Shown: positions 1 to 15,427, counted from the first letter of the stretch. The stretch: DNA of 64,000 nucleotides from Amphirosellinia nigrospora (GCA_004123355.1 SCHM01000004.1:3814316-3878315); one strand, 5' to 3'. The notes: generated by a model from the letters alone, not told the origin. Program-made: numbers and translations.

Positions 1-540
1 ACAGCATTAGCAATGGCAATGGCCCCTGCGCTTTTGCGCACTGCTTATAATCGTTGTAGCGCAAATAGGGACATTAACCTCGTGCAAGTGACGACCGAGT
101 TGCGGCTGGAGATGGTCGCGTTGCCGGCGTGACTACGAGATCTTCGTATGTGTTTGTACGTGACGACAGTGACTAACAGGAGTTGGGTTCACGCTAAGGA
201 TAAAGGCACGAGTGTGAAGGTTATTGCAATTGTCTAACCTAGATAGGTATTATCTATGAATAAATCACACCCTGCCCACTTCCGCCCACTTGCCAAGGAT
301 CTACACAGAGGTATCCACTATAGAGGTACCGCTACTTCCAACCTTCCAAGGTTCGTAGGTAGGTCCTTTCATGAATGTTGAAGATTTCAATATTCTTTCA
401 TTTGGAAATAAGTGCCATAGCTTCTACGATGTTGCCGCGCAAGATCGGCCATAAGCCACGAGATTACCTACCTATAGGTAATACGTAGTTGATAAAATCA
501 CCTCAACGCCAATGATATCACTTTCTACCCCCATCCGAAT
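1..540. other. intergenic, 3' flank of ku70
   Basis: No reading frame, RNA gene or repeat was recognised. The stretch is downstream of the convergent end of ku70 and has a cluster of TAGGTA/CCTACC words near 340-365 and 468-485, as in other spacers of this window. Confidence 0.5.
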
Positions 541-2597
541 TTACACATTATCCTCAACCCACTGCTCCAGCCTCTCTACCAAGTCCTTCTTCAATCCTTT
601 CGTATCGAGATTACGACTACCCATGGCGCCCCGGAGGTCTGCGACCGTAAGCTTTGCCAATGTGCCTGCATCATAACGCTTCCGCAACTCGGCGTTGCTT
701 AAACCGTCTTCGCCCCATCCTTGTCTCTGACCACTGTGGTTCTCGATTTTTCGCAGGCCGAGGTTCATCTTCTTCATCCTGTTCCTCCAATTCACGCTTG
801 ATCTTTTTTTGTTCCTGGATTTGCTCAACCAAATCATCTGCAACCTGGGACCATTCCTGGATATATCCGCCGCAGCGCTTATGTATTGCCCGATACTTGG
901 GCACAGTTGCATCCTCAGGTTGGTCAGGAACAACGTCTTCCAATGCAAGCGCCTGAAGAATCTTGTAGTGCCATTGTAATGCCGGATTGGGATATTTTGA
1001 TGGATTATAGGCACCGCCCGGTAGCTGCAACTGCTGAACTACCTTGTTCATCCTGTCGGTTAATGCGTTCGTGGTCCGGATAACTTTCCCTGTCTCTGGT
1101 CCATCACGTACGTCGTCTGTGAAAGGAATGGGATAAAGCCATATTCCCGCAGGCAAGAAAGTTGTACCAGACTTTTCATCAGTGGTTGCCCGAGACGGTA
1201 TGACGGCAACAAGCTGCGGATTTCCATTTCTCCGCGCGATATGCCAAGCCACTGCCACCTTTTTAGACTTTAGTAGCTTTTGCCATAAAGCTGTAAAGAC
1301 CCTTGTTGAACCAACGTAGCCCTCCTCGCTAGGAAAAATGTAGGTGGATTTCTTAATGGAAGCCCAGAATCGTAATAGTGAGCGATCCTTGAAGCCGATA
1401 ATCCGAATGCAGGCGCCGCCAAATTGTTTTATCGATTTTTGTTCTTCATCTGTAAAGTAGACGTATTCACTGCCGAACTTATATGCTTTCTTTACTTCGT
1501 ACTTTTCAACAGTCCGAGCGCTGTCTTCCGCCAAGCGAGCAGTTTCGCCCATGGCAACCTGTGGGGTTTCACCTTCTAGCCAAATGTAACAACTTCGAGC
1601 CGGAGCTTGTTTTTGGACGATGTTATATCCCTTGACCGATATGGTCAAGCCAGGTCCAATTTCAAACGGCATGTTACTGAAATATGCCCTCTTCGGTGTT
1701 TGTCTAGAATTGATGTTGGAGACAAGAGACTGGAGTAAGTTTAAGCCATCGGTAGACTTAGCCGGTGGGACTTTTCCAAGATTTACTTCGTCGAGAACCG
1801 GGTCATGATATATAATATCCTATACTCGTCAGCTTGTGAAGCGTATGTCGGCTATGTAAGACGACACCTACATCATAGAACTTGCTAGTATCAAATTTAG
1901 ACTCTCCGTTAGTAATAGGGAAAAGCTCGATAGTGCAGCCATGGTCGTGGATATCTTTAGCACCGACAGCAGGGTCCCATGAAGGATTTTTCTTCATGCC
2001 TGCACAAGGGTCGTCATCATCAGTAATGATGAAAAGTCTTCTGGATCCGAAGTTGGGTGCTCTTGTTTGGAAGAGATGGAGCACTAAGCGGAGTAAAATG
2101 ACCATGTCGGCAGGTTGCTTAGACGGGGCTAAGATCTCGTCAGCATTCTCGCCTTCCTCCACCAGACCTCTCAGGGCCTTCACGTCATCTGCCGCGGGCA
2201 CATCCAGGTCGGTGAGAAGGTAGCAATGCGAGTCTTGAAGTCTAATATCTTCAGGAAGTTGAGTTTTCTCTGCGCCAAATAGTACAATGCCAATCATGTC
2301 CTTCGGGTTAGAAATAATGCGTTGCTGCATCACTTGGTAGGCACATTTCAATGCGGTCATGCAAGCGGAATCTGTATTGGCCTTCTTATCCTCAGACTCG
2401 GGAGGAGGCTGCAACATAGATTCGGTGACTTGGATGGCGAAAATGAGCGCATCTTTCTGGGCCTTATAGTGCTACGAAAAATTAGCAGCGTATCCATATT
2501 GGCACGTCTCAGCTAAACATACACCTTCAGTAAACTCGTCTTCCTCATCCTCCTCGTCCTCTTCATCCCTTCTCTCATAATTCCATCTATCGGTCAT
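541..2597 (-). CDS. ku70: Ku70, ATP-dependent DNA helicase II subunit 1
   Basis: Ku70 pairs with Ku80 to bind DNA ends in the nucleus for non-homologous end joining and telomere upkeep. The ATG at 2597 opens MTDRWNYERR and an acidic run. Exon 1 (2597-2523) ends at a GTATGT donor; exon 2 is 2471-1872; exon 3 starts at 1819. Introns are 51 and 52 nt. About 650 residues, the usual fungal length. The N-terminal alpha/beta (vWA-like) domain covers about 25-250 (KDALIFAIQVTESML, RRLFIITDDDDP). The Ku core barrel follows (KGYNIVQKQAPARSCYIWLE). The last 40 residues are a SAP DNA-binding helix pair (LTVADLRGAMGSRNLDTKGL). Between the core and SAP the frame slips twice within about 60 nt near 690-760. 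Adding one A to an A run and one G to a G run restores a Ku-like linker (VVRDKDGAKTGLSNAELR), so this looks like sequence error. It is divergent from ferrochelatase with a 606 bp spacer. Confidence 0.95.
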
Positions 2598-3203
2598 GGT
2601 GACCGGGTGTCGCAAAACTTGAGGGGTGCAGATGACAACAGAGATAGATATGATGTGGACTAGCACTTCTAGAAAAGAGCCGTTGCTTAAGAAGTTAGGA
2701 CACCGCGGAGGGATAGATTTGATTTTAGGCGAGAAATGAAGGAAATAGAATTCGGGTTAGCTGTCATTACATTTCCTGAGTCAGTGTCTTAGGTAGCTGG
2801 GTAGGCAGCCGTCGCGCTATACGCGACCAACTTTGAGGACGTTTAAGATGCCAGGGATCCGCGAGCTCACGTGATATAGTGCATGCAGGGTAAGTATACA
2901 GGCGGCCGCACCCACCTTGTATGGAGTACCTAATCAGGTATTTTCTATTGGCTATTACAATGGGACTATTATACCTACATGTACTATTGAAGTGCCTAAC
3001 CTTCTTAGGTAGAATAATTGTTGCCACCTCGGCCGACCGAGACGATTGCGATGCCGATGATGCAGCGAATTTCGCAAACTCGAGAAAGCCACCAATCCGT
3101 TTCTCTCCTGCTTCTCTTGTCCCTAGGTGTGCATTTATTTCAGGCCCGCCACTACAAGTCTAATTGAGTTGTTCGGCATAAGAGGGAGCAAGTAATTTCC
3201 AGA
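2598..3203. promoter_or_regulatory. ku70 / ferrochelatase bidirectional spacer
   Basis: The spacer separates two divergent start codons (2597 on - and 3204 on +), so it must hold both promoters. No clear TATA box; TAGGTA-type words lie near 2934 and 3003-3010. No coding sequence recognised. Confidence 0.5.
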
Positions 3204-4576
<1,373 letters not shown>

Positions 4577-5662
4577 GTGATACGAGCCTCGTGTTATCGT
4601 CTTATTGGGTATGCTATGGCTTTGGAAGATCGTCATGTACAGGGCGCCCAACTTACTGTAATAAATCAAAAGCGTTCCCTAGGTATAATAGCTATCGAAG
4701 ATACCTGGGCATATTGGAGTTAGCAATCAGTATCTGATATACTTGGCATATTGGGATACACCGTATCAAGCTTCTCACGATAGGTACACCTACTTAAAAT
4801 GTTGCTACCATGTACCTTTCCCACTAAGTATCACCAGAAGCACGTGTTGTGGAGCGGGAGTTCATAGTCCCCGACGTGCCGAGCGTGCCAAGGGACATGT
4901 AACACAACATCTCAGGCGTCATCGATAGATACCTAGGTAACAACAAACATATATGTATATGTAGGTACCTACCAACCTATTTCAAGTCTTATATAGTCGC
5001 TATAAATCATGATTGCGAAGAGCACACCTCAACGGTTCATGGCTCATTTGCATTGATCACTCCACTCATTTAACACATTGTGGTCCTGGTCGGACCCAAT
5101 TCGAATTACGATTATCAATCAACAGCAGGCGCTAGTCCCCAATACATTTTGAGCTCCGCACTCCACCTCCAATATCAGGACCGATGGCTTGGATCCTGAT
5201 CTTGCCGTTGATGCGCGCGCAGACAGGGATTGGCTCTGATAAGCGTCGCTGTGGAAGTCCGTCATCACTCATCATTGACGACTCAATCTGTCCGGTTCCC
5301 CCCAATCATACCGACTGTCCGCTTTGCTTGGTTTCATTATTTCTTCCCTGGTAACCAAGCCTGTTATTGTTATTGTTGTACTAATATCTCGGTCCTACCC
5401 TATTATCAAGCTGTGTCAGCTATAGATACCCATATTCTTCAACACCAAGTCAAGTCCCGAACTCCGAGTTTCGCGGACCTCCTGTATTCAACAGTAATAT
5501 TACGAACATAGCGAATGCCGTTCCGTGACAGCAGTCTACTCCAATTGCATCTACTTTGATCGCCGCATGGCCTCCAATATCGTGGCTCGATAGCGATTCC
5601 CCAACCGCCGTTGCCATTTCCGGCGCATTGATTCGCCCAATTCGACGAGCCCAATATCGATC
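4577..5662. other. intergenic, ferrochelatase to MFS transporter
   Basis: Holds the 3' flank of ferrochelatase and the promoter/5'UTR of the transporter. A near-perfect palindrome GTAGGTACCTAC lies at about 4961-4972 and CCTAGG at about 4932. No gene was recognised. Confidence 0.5.
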
Positions 5663-7731
5663 ATGACGAGCGAGCCAGAGCCCGGGATGCATGGGCGTAC
5701 ACAAATCACAATGATTGATACCGAAGAAAGGGTACACGACGAGTCGACGGAAGAGACATCGCTGCTCGACGCGGGCGCTGAGCAACAACAGGCTGGGATT
5801 GGAAACAATAATGATGTGACAAGAACTCAGAGCTGGGAAGGCTATGATGATTTCAAGGGCCTACCGTGGTGGAGGACACCGACTGTAGGCTCAGAGTCGA
5901 GGAGCCTGCTCAGAGCAATTGTGCTGACAGTGACCTAGGTATATTGGCTAGTAGGGCCGTATTTGCTCTTTACTCTTGCTTTTGGAGGTTTGATAGTTCC
6001 CAAGATCGAGTTGTAAGTTGTTATCTGGCATCTCTCTATGATTTGTTACCATACTCATCACGCTACCATGAGAATTGTGACTCTCGTCTGCCGGCACTAC
6101 TTCGCTGAACGAAACCTGGATTCTGACAATACCATTTCGTTTGGCGGGAGCAATCCGCAGTGCAACTCAGCACCCGTTCAGAAAAACGTAGCAGCATTTA
6201 CTCTGGTATTGAGCGCCCTAGCTGGCGGGCTCAGCGCATTTACCGCGCCCAAGTTAGGCTCATTATCCGACCGCTATGGGCGGAGGCGGCTGTTAGTGGT
6301 TGCCTCATGCGGTGGTATTGTGAATGAGATTATTACCATTATCACTGCGAAATACCCAGATGTCGTCGATTATCGATTTCTTATTCTAGGAAGTTTTTTG
6401 AGTAAGATCTCATCTCCAAAATACAGAATAAGACACCTCTACTAACTACTTTTCACCTGGTAGTGGTATATCAGGCTCATTTACGGCAGTCTCAGTTCTG
6501 GGTAGTTCGTATGTCAGCGATTGCACGCCTCCATCAAAGCGCGGAGTTGCACTAGGGTATCTCCAAGCTTGTCTTTTCACGGGTCTTGCTTTCGGTCCCG
6601 TTATAGCTGGTAAATTCGCAGTTTGGACCGGCTCTATTCTTTCAATTTCTATATCGCGTTGGGCTGTCATGCCGTTGTCATTCTATTTATCTGGTTCATC
6701 ATGCCAGATTCGCTATCAAAGAAACGCCGAATGGCGGCGAAGGAAAAACACCAGGCTGAACAAGAGACTTTACAAGCAGCACTCCCAGATTCTGTCGAGA
6801 GGCTCTTCGGATCCCGGCTTCCAGCTTGGGTAGCGAGTGACAGGCTTCGCACCGGGTTACTCGTCCTTCTCAGCGCAAATCCTTAGCCCCTCAAGATGTT
6901 CGTCCCAAGCGGCCGAGCGAACCGCCGATTGCGCCGCAATTTGCTTCTGCTTGGCTTCATCGACAGCGTGCTTATGTCTGCAGCACTAGGTGCTGGAACT
7001 GTGATTATCCTGTATGCGAAGTTCATGTTCAATTGGGGAACTTGGGAATCCTCTCGTTTTATATCGGTCGTCAGCTTCTTTCGTGTCATCGTTCTTCTCG
7101 TCGTCTTTCCCACCGTCAACTATTTCTTCCGTGTTCGCCCTCTACGACGTCGGCAACAACTCAACAACAATCCCCAGACAGATGAAACGCATTCTGGCGC
7201 TGACAATCTCGACGTCTGGCTACTACGATTTGCCCTCCTAGGTGACATGATTGGTGTTGTGGGTTACGTATTCGTGCGAACTGAAGAGCTGTTCATACTA
7301 TCAGCCATGTTCACGGCGTTTGGTGGTTTGGCGAGCGCCACGATTCAGGCTACCGTGACCAAGCAAGTTCCAGTTGAACGAGTTGGGTCTATGCTGGGTG
7401 CTATGGGTTTATTGCATGCCGTCAGCCGAGTCATCGCGCCTATACTTTTCGATGGGATATACGCAGGGACTATTGAGAAATTCCCCCAAGCTTTCGTGGT
7501 CGTCCTCGCATCCTTGTTTGGACTTTCTTTCCTTGCCAGCCTTTTGTCAGGCCGCATTGTAAGTCAATAATCCGAGTAACTCTAGCCAATTCATTTTCGC
7601 TAATCGCTTGGGTAGTGGTCCTTGAAGAAGAAGGTTACACCAAAATACCAGTGCGTGATTCCGAGGATCAGCGCGATTCCACTAACGCAGTCGCCGATGA
7701 GTTACCAAGTGAGATTATACCGAGAACCTGA
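5663..7731 (+). CDS. MFS transporter, DHA1/YCR023C-like
   Basis: Twelve-helix major facilitator of the fungal DHA1 group related to yeast YCR023C and plant ZIF1-like exporters; substrate unknown. An acidic cytosolic N-terminus of about 70 residues leads to LPWWRTPTVYWLVGPYLLF (TM1). The MFS loop signature GSLSDRYGRRRLLV sits between TM2 and TM3, and YVSDCTPPSKRGVALG after TM4. Six exons: 5663-5884, 5939-6012, 6073-6401, 6464-6829, 6887-7558, 7616-7731. The intron at 5885-5938 removes an in-frame TAG; 6830-6886 is inferred for the same reason and is less sure. Frames need one extra T near 6393, one T near 6640 and one G near 7617, all in homopolymers. The last exon gives an acidic tail (VLEEEGYTKIPVRDSED) ending at TGA 7729. 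Confidence 0.85.
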
Positions 7732-9480
7732 TTGGGCGCATTATCTCCACCAACTCGTATATTTGGACAAGATTGTGCTGTCTTTTTTAACATCTACGTT
7801 TCTTTTATGTATCACCTTAGGCATGTTGCATATAAATGAGTGATTATAGACGGGAGGTGCATTAGAGGTAGCAACCCGGCGGCAAGACAATAGTGGCAGC
7901 ATCTACAAATATATATTAATTCAGTTACCACGTGCCATAGTTTCAAGATAGTCGATAGCTCTTGGAAGTAAATAAAGCGTTGGGCACAGGCCTAGATCAG
8001 AGCCGGCAATGCTAAAACAACTAAATGACATGTTTCTAGTTTACCCCTTTGCGGCCTAAAGAGTCTACAACTAAGGGCGTTGTCGAAATATGTTACAACC
8101 CTAGTCTCTAGGTTGCCTGTGTCTCCCCAGCATCTATTATTGTACTGAAGTGGACTAAAAACCGGAAGTTCATTAAACGTTGGCATCGACCTGGTCAGCT
8201 CTGCAGGCTAGTCCGGTCACCCGTAAGAGCATAAAGGCACTAACGTGTATATTGTATATATTTGCCGGCCTGCATCCTATTCGATATTTCCCCCTTGGGT
8301 GTATATAAATCAATAAGTAGAAGATCACTGGTGTGGCAGCTGAGACAGCGCCACGGGCCCTGTGATGTATTGGGCAGGTCATTCGTATTTTGTTACGTGA
8401 AGGTCCCGAGGACTAAGTTTGTAGATGCAATATGGCTGCATATAGAGAGTTCATTTGTCTATGTCATTTGCCTTTCTTCGTGATAAACTATGCTCTTAAT
8501 GGATTTCTCTATTCTCAATTGTCTCCGTCTCCTTGTCGCTGTCAATATCAAGCTTACTTAAGTAGTTATCCGTTTTCGGGGTCGCGCATTGGCTTGAGAC
8601 TGGGTCGTATATTGAATTTGCGAGGTTTTTTTTAACCAACTAATGCAAGCGATATGTATTTATTACTTTGAAGCAATAGTTACTCAAATCAATTTTGTTG
8701 CGCAGGCACGATCAGTTTCTCAGCACATCAATCTTTGAAGCAAACTCCCCATATGTGTGATAAGCTAGGAATATTAATCATCAAGGACGGTGATTTCTGC
8801 CTCAAATATGATGAGACGTTGTTTACTCCGATCTATTTTCTGCGGAGCGTCATGTTGGTGCAACTAACAGTGAGGTCATCTTGAGTATAGTGTATTCAAA
8901 AAACTCCAATCAAGGGCTAGTTCTATCTATATTGATTCTTTTTTTGATCGATTGCCTTAGTAGGAACTACGTTATGAAGCTATAAAACTAAATACAAACG
9001 CCCACGGAACAAACTTAATATTTAAACAGTGTCTAACAGTCGCAACTTGAACTATACTCCTAGTTTCCAGGTATCTCGTGTTCGCTTTTAACGAGATAGG
9101 TAATATCAGGTGAAAATAATTGTCTGAGTGATAAAATCATAGTAACAGTAGAATGAGGTAGCTCGCATAACTGTAAACATGAAAACACACCTGGGGACTG
9201 TATACTACGTGACAGACGCTATATATTGAATTAATCTGCAGCTACCGTGCGTTGTACCTAGGCTACCTTTCTAACAAGACCTGATATGTCCCTCTCTTCA
9301 TTTATCTATTTTGTGGCGCTACTGGATAAAATAATGTTGCGTATATAGAACCCCCTCGGGCTCAATGAGATGCCTCCAGACCTTTCATGCGGAATACTAG
9401 TCCATATAACTTTCCTTATGCATCATACTATAATCGAGTAACGTTCTGACACTCTAGCAACTCAACCCTCATACTCTAAT

Positions 9481-9813
9481 TGTTACACGGATTTTGTATG
9501 AAGACAGCACCACACGGAGTTCGTACGGAGCTCACTAAATACTACCCTAAGAAGCCAAGGTAGTTGTACGAAGTTATTGTAAGTGTCAGTTACTCGCCTA
9601 TAGCTAGGATAGAACACCGAGACATAGAAACTCCGGTTACACGAGTCTACGGAGGTCCGCGAAGCTGAAGGAAAGGTAGGAGGAAATTCGAGCATAAAAG
9701 GGCACGGAATCCTCCTGCTTGGAGAATAGAAACTTAGATCTTCGTGGCACCTTTGGCACCTTAGCTGATTATTATTCAATTTGAACACTAATCCATAAAC
9801 CCCTCTATACACA
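9481..9813 (-). mobile_element. old LTR copy (LTR-1 family), diverged
   Basis: Read on the minus strand this is homologous over most of its length to the solo LTRs at 46249-46618 and 53286-53592 and closest to the copy at about 56740-57071. Shared blocks include GGTGCCAAAGGTGCCA, AGATCTAAGTTTCTATTC, CCCTTTTATGCTC, CTTCAGCTTCGCGGAC and a TAGGGTAGTATTTAG block. Termini resemble the family consensus but no target duplication is seen. It is non-coding and old. Confidence 0.7.
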
Positions 9814-12800
9814 TTGATGATATAAGACTTCCGGAAATCAATACCCTAAGGCTCCTTACCATCCCTCACCTAGGCCCCTGAGCTTCAGACAAAGAACTCT
9901 CACAAAAAGATCGGGACAGATACATGTCCTCATTCTTGCGGGATTTCGACAGTCGATAACCTAGAAAGGGGCAGTTTCTACCACCCGCAGTGTTATTTGC
10001 CTGTCATGTTTTTTCGTATTTCTTCCTCAACGTTACTTCACTACGTATTTTTTGATGATATTAAAACTTTCATGACTCTAGATAATTACCTCAAAGAGTT
10101 TAATGTCTTACTGTGATGATAGTCAAACCATACATGGGGAGTTAGATAAGTCGCGTACTTACTTAGAACCATTGGTATAGTGATAGTTCATGGCTAGCAT
10201 ATTCAAATATTCTGCTAGGAACCATGTACTTCAGGCAGGAAATCGGCACCCTCTGTTCCAGAAGGCCTTTAGCACTTCCCTCATAGGCTAATGTAGTTAT
10301 ATGCGCAGATACAGAAGTCTTCTCGTCGTTTGGTCTCACGTGTGTCTTGTGGTGGATTTATGTCTAGTCGTTAGGTTAGATCCACTACTTTCTCGAGTAA
10401 GCGTCTATAGTCAAGATATGCCTAGCTTTTTATATACCAAACTTGATGTCTACTATGCTGTTCGCATGATATGCTACCATACGACTGTGATCAATAGAGA
10501 AGCTCAAGGTGGTGCTTCAGGACCCCCCGAACAATACGGAATGTTCGTGACATCCTCTAGGGCGTGCTGACACCCACTGATCTCAGCAAGCTCTATGGAG
10601 GCTTAGCTGTCTGCGTCGTAGTCAGTAAAATTTTTACGCTGTAGGACTCTGGTGTTTCACTTCGGGTCCGGATTCGGGAGAACGTTACTCACGTCATCAC
10701 ACTGTCTGGCAGCGACTTTTTATGAATGCCCGTGTGAATGGCCCACTGATTACAAATTGTGAGGGCAAGTGAAGCCGCGCAGCTCGTATGATACTGGGGC
10801 TTTCGCCTCTTGCTTGCATATTGCCGTCCTTCCGCATCATAAACATCGTACTTATCTTATCGAGCTATTTGAGATGGACCATGGCCCACCTGGCTTGCAA
10901 CTCAGAGAGACCATGATAAGTGATGCCACGCCATCTTATGATATGGCTTCATAAGTAGCAATGGGACGTACTAATTCACACCGCCTGTCACGATGGCGCA
11001 TGATGATGTGGTACTCTTCCCCGTATTGCAGGATGCTGAGTGCGCTGAAAAACCTACCCATAATGGCACTACGCCGCTAGCTATCGATCGGTGTCTGTGC
11101 TTGGCTGAGGCTGTCTGAGTGGCGTCGAAACTATCAAGTCACACGTCAGAATATCAGCCCGCAAACCCTCTGCTACTAAGCCGCCGCAGGGACAGCCCTT
11201 AAAGGGAAAACCGGGCTTCCCCAGGTTCCATAGTCTATTTTGACGGGCTAGTCCCGTGCCTGTGACTCCTTCAAAGATATCGAAGGGTCTTGCCGCCTTG
11301 GCAGTCAGGCTGTCGGTGAATGCGACGAGGGAGATTTTCCAGATGAACAAGATAAAGTGGCGGGATAAGCCGCCACCTTGAATATGAGATGCATATCAGA
11401 CACGTGGGAATGTGTTGCTGCCGTGTAACAGGTAAGGCGAGGACCGACCAGTCCCCGGAATACGAGAGGTTCGACAACTAGCGCGTATGTGCGCGGGGCG
11501 GCGTGGACGTATCCAAGTCATCATGGCTACGGGAGATATCTGCAAAGATGATTAACATATGCATGGAACGATATACTGTGTAGTATATTCCCGAAGGCCA
11601 TTGAAAATTAACGCGCTATGACGTTGACCGCCTTTGCGGCGTACGGGTTGCAATTGGGCCGTGGGCTCTGGTTCGATGATGTATTGGCATTCAACCGAGA
11701 CGCCGTCGATGCAATGCTTACTTCCTATTGATCTTGTCGACAGGGTTGGGTGAGCTCTGGGGGCGCGCGCGAATGGTAAAGTGTTATTTCACTTCCCTTT
11801 TTTTTTCGTAACATCGATAGTGATTGCGCTTATTACACTATAGAATCCAGCTCGCCTGGGCCGGAACGCTGAGCGGTTGCGCCGGATGTTGCTCGGAAGA
11901 CGGTGGCTAAGCTGACCACCACTTCACTCGGCGGTTCGAAATGCCACACGCACGTGGTTCTGTACCCCTCCAACCATGTTCGCATCTGCTTACAGTGTTC
12001 GCGCAATTGACATGTGTCTGTAAACAATACTAAGATTGGCTTCTTACTTATAGGATGAGATATAGGATGAGAGGGAGATAGTGCATGGCGTAAAGTGACT
12101 GCGGGTGTAGGTGCAATGTTGACATACACAGAATTCATATCGTAATGCTTTCTCTGCAAGTTTAAGTGTAGGCGTCATTAGCGCCCAACTCTGTACCGTG
12201 ACATTTGGTTGGCTCTCATGCTCGGCGTAATGCAGCGCCACACACGAATGGGATAAGACAAAATACCAACGCTCAATCGAGGGCTTATGCTCACATCTCA
12301 GCGCATGATTAGCTCATTCCTCCACAAGAGAATTTCTGACGATGGAACTAATGCGATCTTTTCGGTTGGTTGTTCAGCTGGCTGACTCAGTCACAGCCAA
12401 TGGGCTCGCCGCCAGCCAAGGCAGCGCACAGCTTGTTGCTTATATATACTTAGTCTTTCACTGGGAGCCTGAAACTGGGAACAGAGAATCCACCTACGTA
12501 GTCTCCTTCGAGAATGCTCATGGCAGCCGCGGCATGAAGATACCGCCTCACCCAGGGATGAAGTACCTCCAGTTAGGCGACGACTTCGCGCCCCTTCCTC
12601 CCGTGCTATCCCAGCTCCTCAGCTGTCGGGGCCCAGCGAATTGCCTCTCCCGCAATCCTACAGGATTCTATCACTTATGACCAGAATGCCGGGAGGTAAG
12701 ATGCAATTCCTGTGTCTGAATGGTGACACGCTAGCAGCCTAAGTCCCTTTAAAATCTCCAAGATGTCCGGTTTCGCTGTGGCTGATCGAAACTCAACTGC

Positions 12801-14862
12801 GCCTGACTATCTGACGACGAAATCATATCGTAGAGTCGACTTCGATGTTCGCTTCCTTCAGATCGTCGCGTCAGCCTACTGATCGGCGACACCTGTTATC
12901 ACCGTTCTCTGATGCGAGCTTGGTTGTGTTTTGAATATGTTATCCGCTATATCACATGAGGGCTCTTACATTGTGCAGTTGCATCGATCCCTCCAGTAGT
13001 CCACGCGGCTCGGTTTATTATTGGCTGCTTATACGACGCAGTAGAGTTACTCCGGTGTGATGGAATTTGTCTTAGAGACATCGAGATGATGTGATCTGAT
13101 TGGGTTTGCAGTATTACTGGTGACAAGTAGATCGGCTTCTCCGTGAATATAAGATAGACTTCTTGACGACCGCCTTCTTTAATGCAAGGAGCTGTAGTCG
13201 TGGGGGGTCAAATGGCGTAGCCGCATAAGAGGATGGGCTTAGGGCTGGGTCTATTGTATGTTTGCCGAAGGATTAAACGTGATAACAACACGCCCCGTCT
13301 CGACCCTTGGTAAACGTTTGCCCTATTTGCTAGGCGTTTTGGATGTCAATGGTGGCTTTCCGGCAGACTGTATGATCCCACCACTGGTGGTTCTTCTCCA
13401 CAGCCCTGTGAAGAACAATCTAGTTGCGAAAGCGGGCTGGGTTTACACTATAGGTATACCCAATGCCGTAGTGCGATAGTTGGCCATCTATCTGTCTAGT
13501 GAAGGAGGATATAGATACAAACAGTCTGATATTACCAACTGTACCACGGCTGGGGCCGGCGAAAAATCATGAGTTGTTTGTATTTTCGACTCTCTAGAGT
13601 TTTACTTAATGATCGACGTTGACCTATCTGACTGGATTCTAGTCAGGCACTCTCAATGAAAATGCACGTCTAAATTATTCTCTCCGAATACAGCGGGCAT
13701 ATCGTAGAAGTGTACCCTAAGAAGGTTGCCGTGCATCTAGAACTCTGAAAATTAACCACATTAAAGATAGCCGTTGCATTTAGAGCAAATATTGCTGATG
13801 CTGGCGTGAAGTCGGATCTTACTAATCTTAACGATATCGACACTAGCCCCTAGTGCCATGTTAGCAGGTCGTCGATCTTAGACGGACCCCTAGCACTATA
13901 ACCGGGCAATCTTGTACTGCTGTTAGATGTTATCTATAGCACTAGTTCTCATCTCTCGGCCAGACTATGTCCTTGGCGGATGAGGTGCTACACATGGCTT
14001 CGATCCACTGGTTGAATGATCACAGTTGTATTGTTTAGGCTACGTGATAAGCGCAGTGCACTTCGTCTCCGTCGGCGATCCCTGGTAGGCGCCTGGTGAC
14101 GCGAAACATGATTGCCGGCGTAATGTTGGTCACCTGGAAGCAAATCCAGCGGAATCCTCTGTGACTGATATAAACTACCCAAATAAGGTCTAATAACATT
14201 ATTGATCAGTAGTGGATGGAGGGAAACTCATTGGCCTATAAGCTCGGCGTAGCCTTAAGATGCTTTCATTTACTCGGGTTGGTAAGCGATGTAACGTCCG
14301 CCGCGCTATTTTTAGTCTGATTAACCTTAAATTTTCAAACGGTTGTGGACCAGTTTCAGGTCTCTTATTTTCATCTATCAGCAACGTAATGCGACGAAGG
14401 GAAACTTTTGATTTCGTATTGCTGAGATCAAGTAGATGCAATGTAAATACCGTCAAATCAACCAAAAGGCGTTATCTTGCCCGTATCGCACTTGTAGTTC
14501 TGGGAGCGTCTCTGGACAGTGAAAAGCTAAGAGCGGCCTAATTGATAGCGCGATCTTCTGCGAGGAGTTTCTCTCCAAGCACGGGCCAAAAGGATCTTTT
14601 GCTTCGATCGAATTCATTACGAAATAGGTAGTGTACCAAGGTATGGATAATCTTATTTAGTGGGTTAGTAGACCAGACGTTGTTCTTAGTCTGCGGCACG
14701 GTCGGCACTGATAATCGGCTTAACGACCTGATACTATGTACTGCTATGGCATGCCCAGTACGCAAAGCACGTTGTCTATTTTTAATCAGGCTTGTTGTGA
14801 TCGACGCTCATTACAGCCTACCATGCTGTATTAGCGACAGCTTCATATGGACGTGGTCGGCG

Positions 14863-14898
14863 GTGAGGTAAGTGAGGTAAGTGAGGTAAGTGAAGGAA
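14863..14898. repeat. 9-bp tandem repeat
   Basis: Three perfect copies of GTGAGGTAA are followed by one imperfect copy (GTGAAGGAA). Each unit resembles a tandem 5' splice-site word, but no gene surrounds it. Confidence 0.85.
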
Positions 14899-15427
14899 GT
14901 GGAATGTATGCTTTATCGCCCGCTCCATTAGACTGTGAAAGTGTAATGAAACGGCGGACATTCTCGTGCCTGAATATTCCTCCTACAAGTCATGTTACCC
15001 ACATCAAACACGTTTTCTCATGTCATTAATACGACCTAGATAGGTAGGTGTTAACTTGAGCACGTGTAAGTAGTGCTTTCGCTCTGGATTTTGCGGACGT
15101 GCTATCTATCAAAAGGACATGACTAGGGAAAAAAATGACACTACTCATACTGTAAAGGTTAGGGGGACACGGGGAGGATCTGAACGGGGGATGCGAATCT
15201 CGCTGATCTTACCTGTCCGTTGCAAGCCTGGCCACAGGGGTTGCTAATTTCGTTGACGCTTATTCTCAACATAGCAGATCAGAACCCAACTGGAAGTAAC
15301 TCGATCGATTCACAAAGATTCACGAATACGCTAAGTTGGTGTTTCGTACACCGTAATGTACTTACGTCCACATCAGTACGTACCTAGCCTCCAGTCACTC
15401 ACCGTGTTATCCGCCCACTATTGTAAA

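Noticed and set aside
9483-9812. 109-codon open frame resembling frames at 56826-57254 and 46373-46660
   Set aside because: The similarity between these frames comes from a shared non-coding LTR repeat, not from a protein family.
12342-12680. 112-codon open frame
   Set aside because: No domain, no splice partners and no conserved features recognisable; likely chance.
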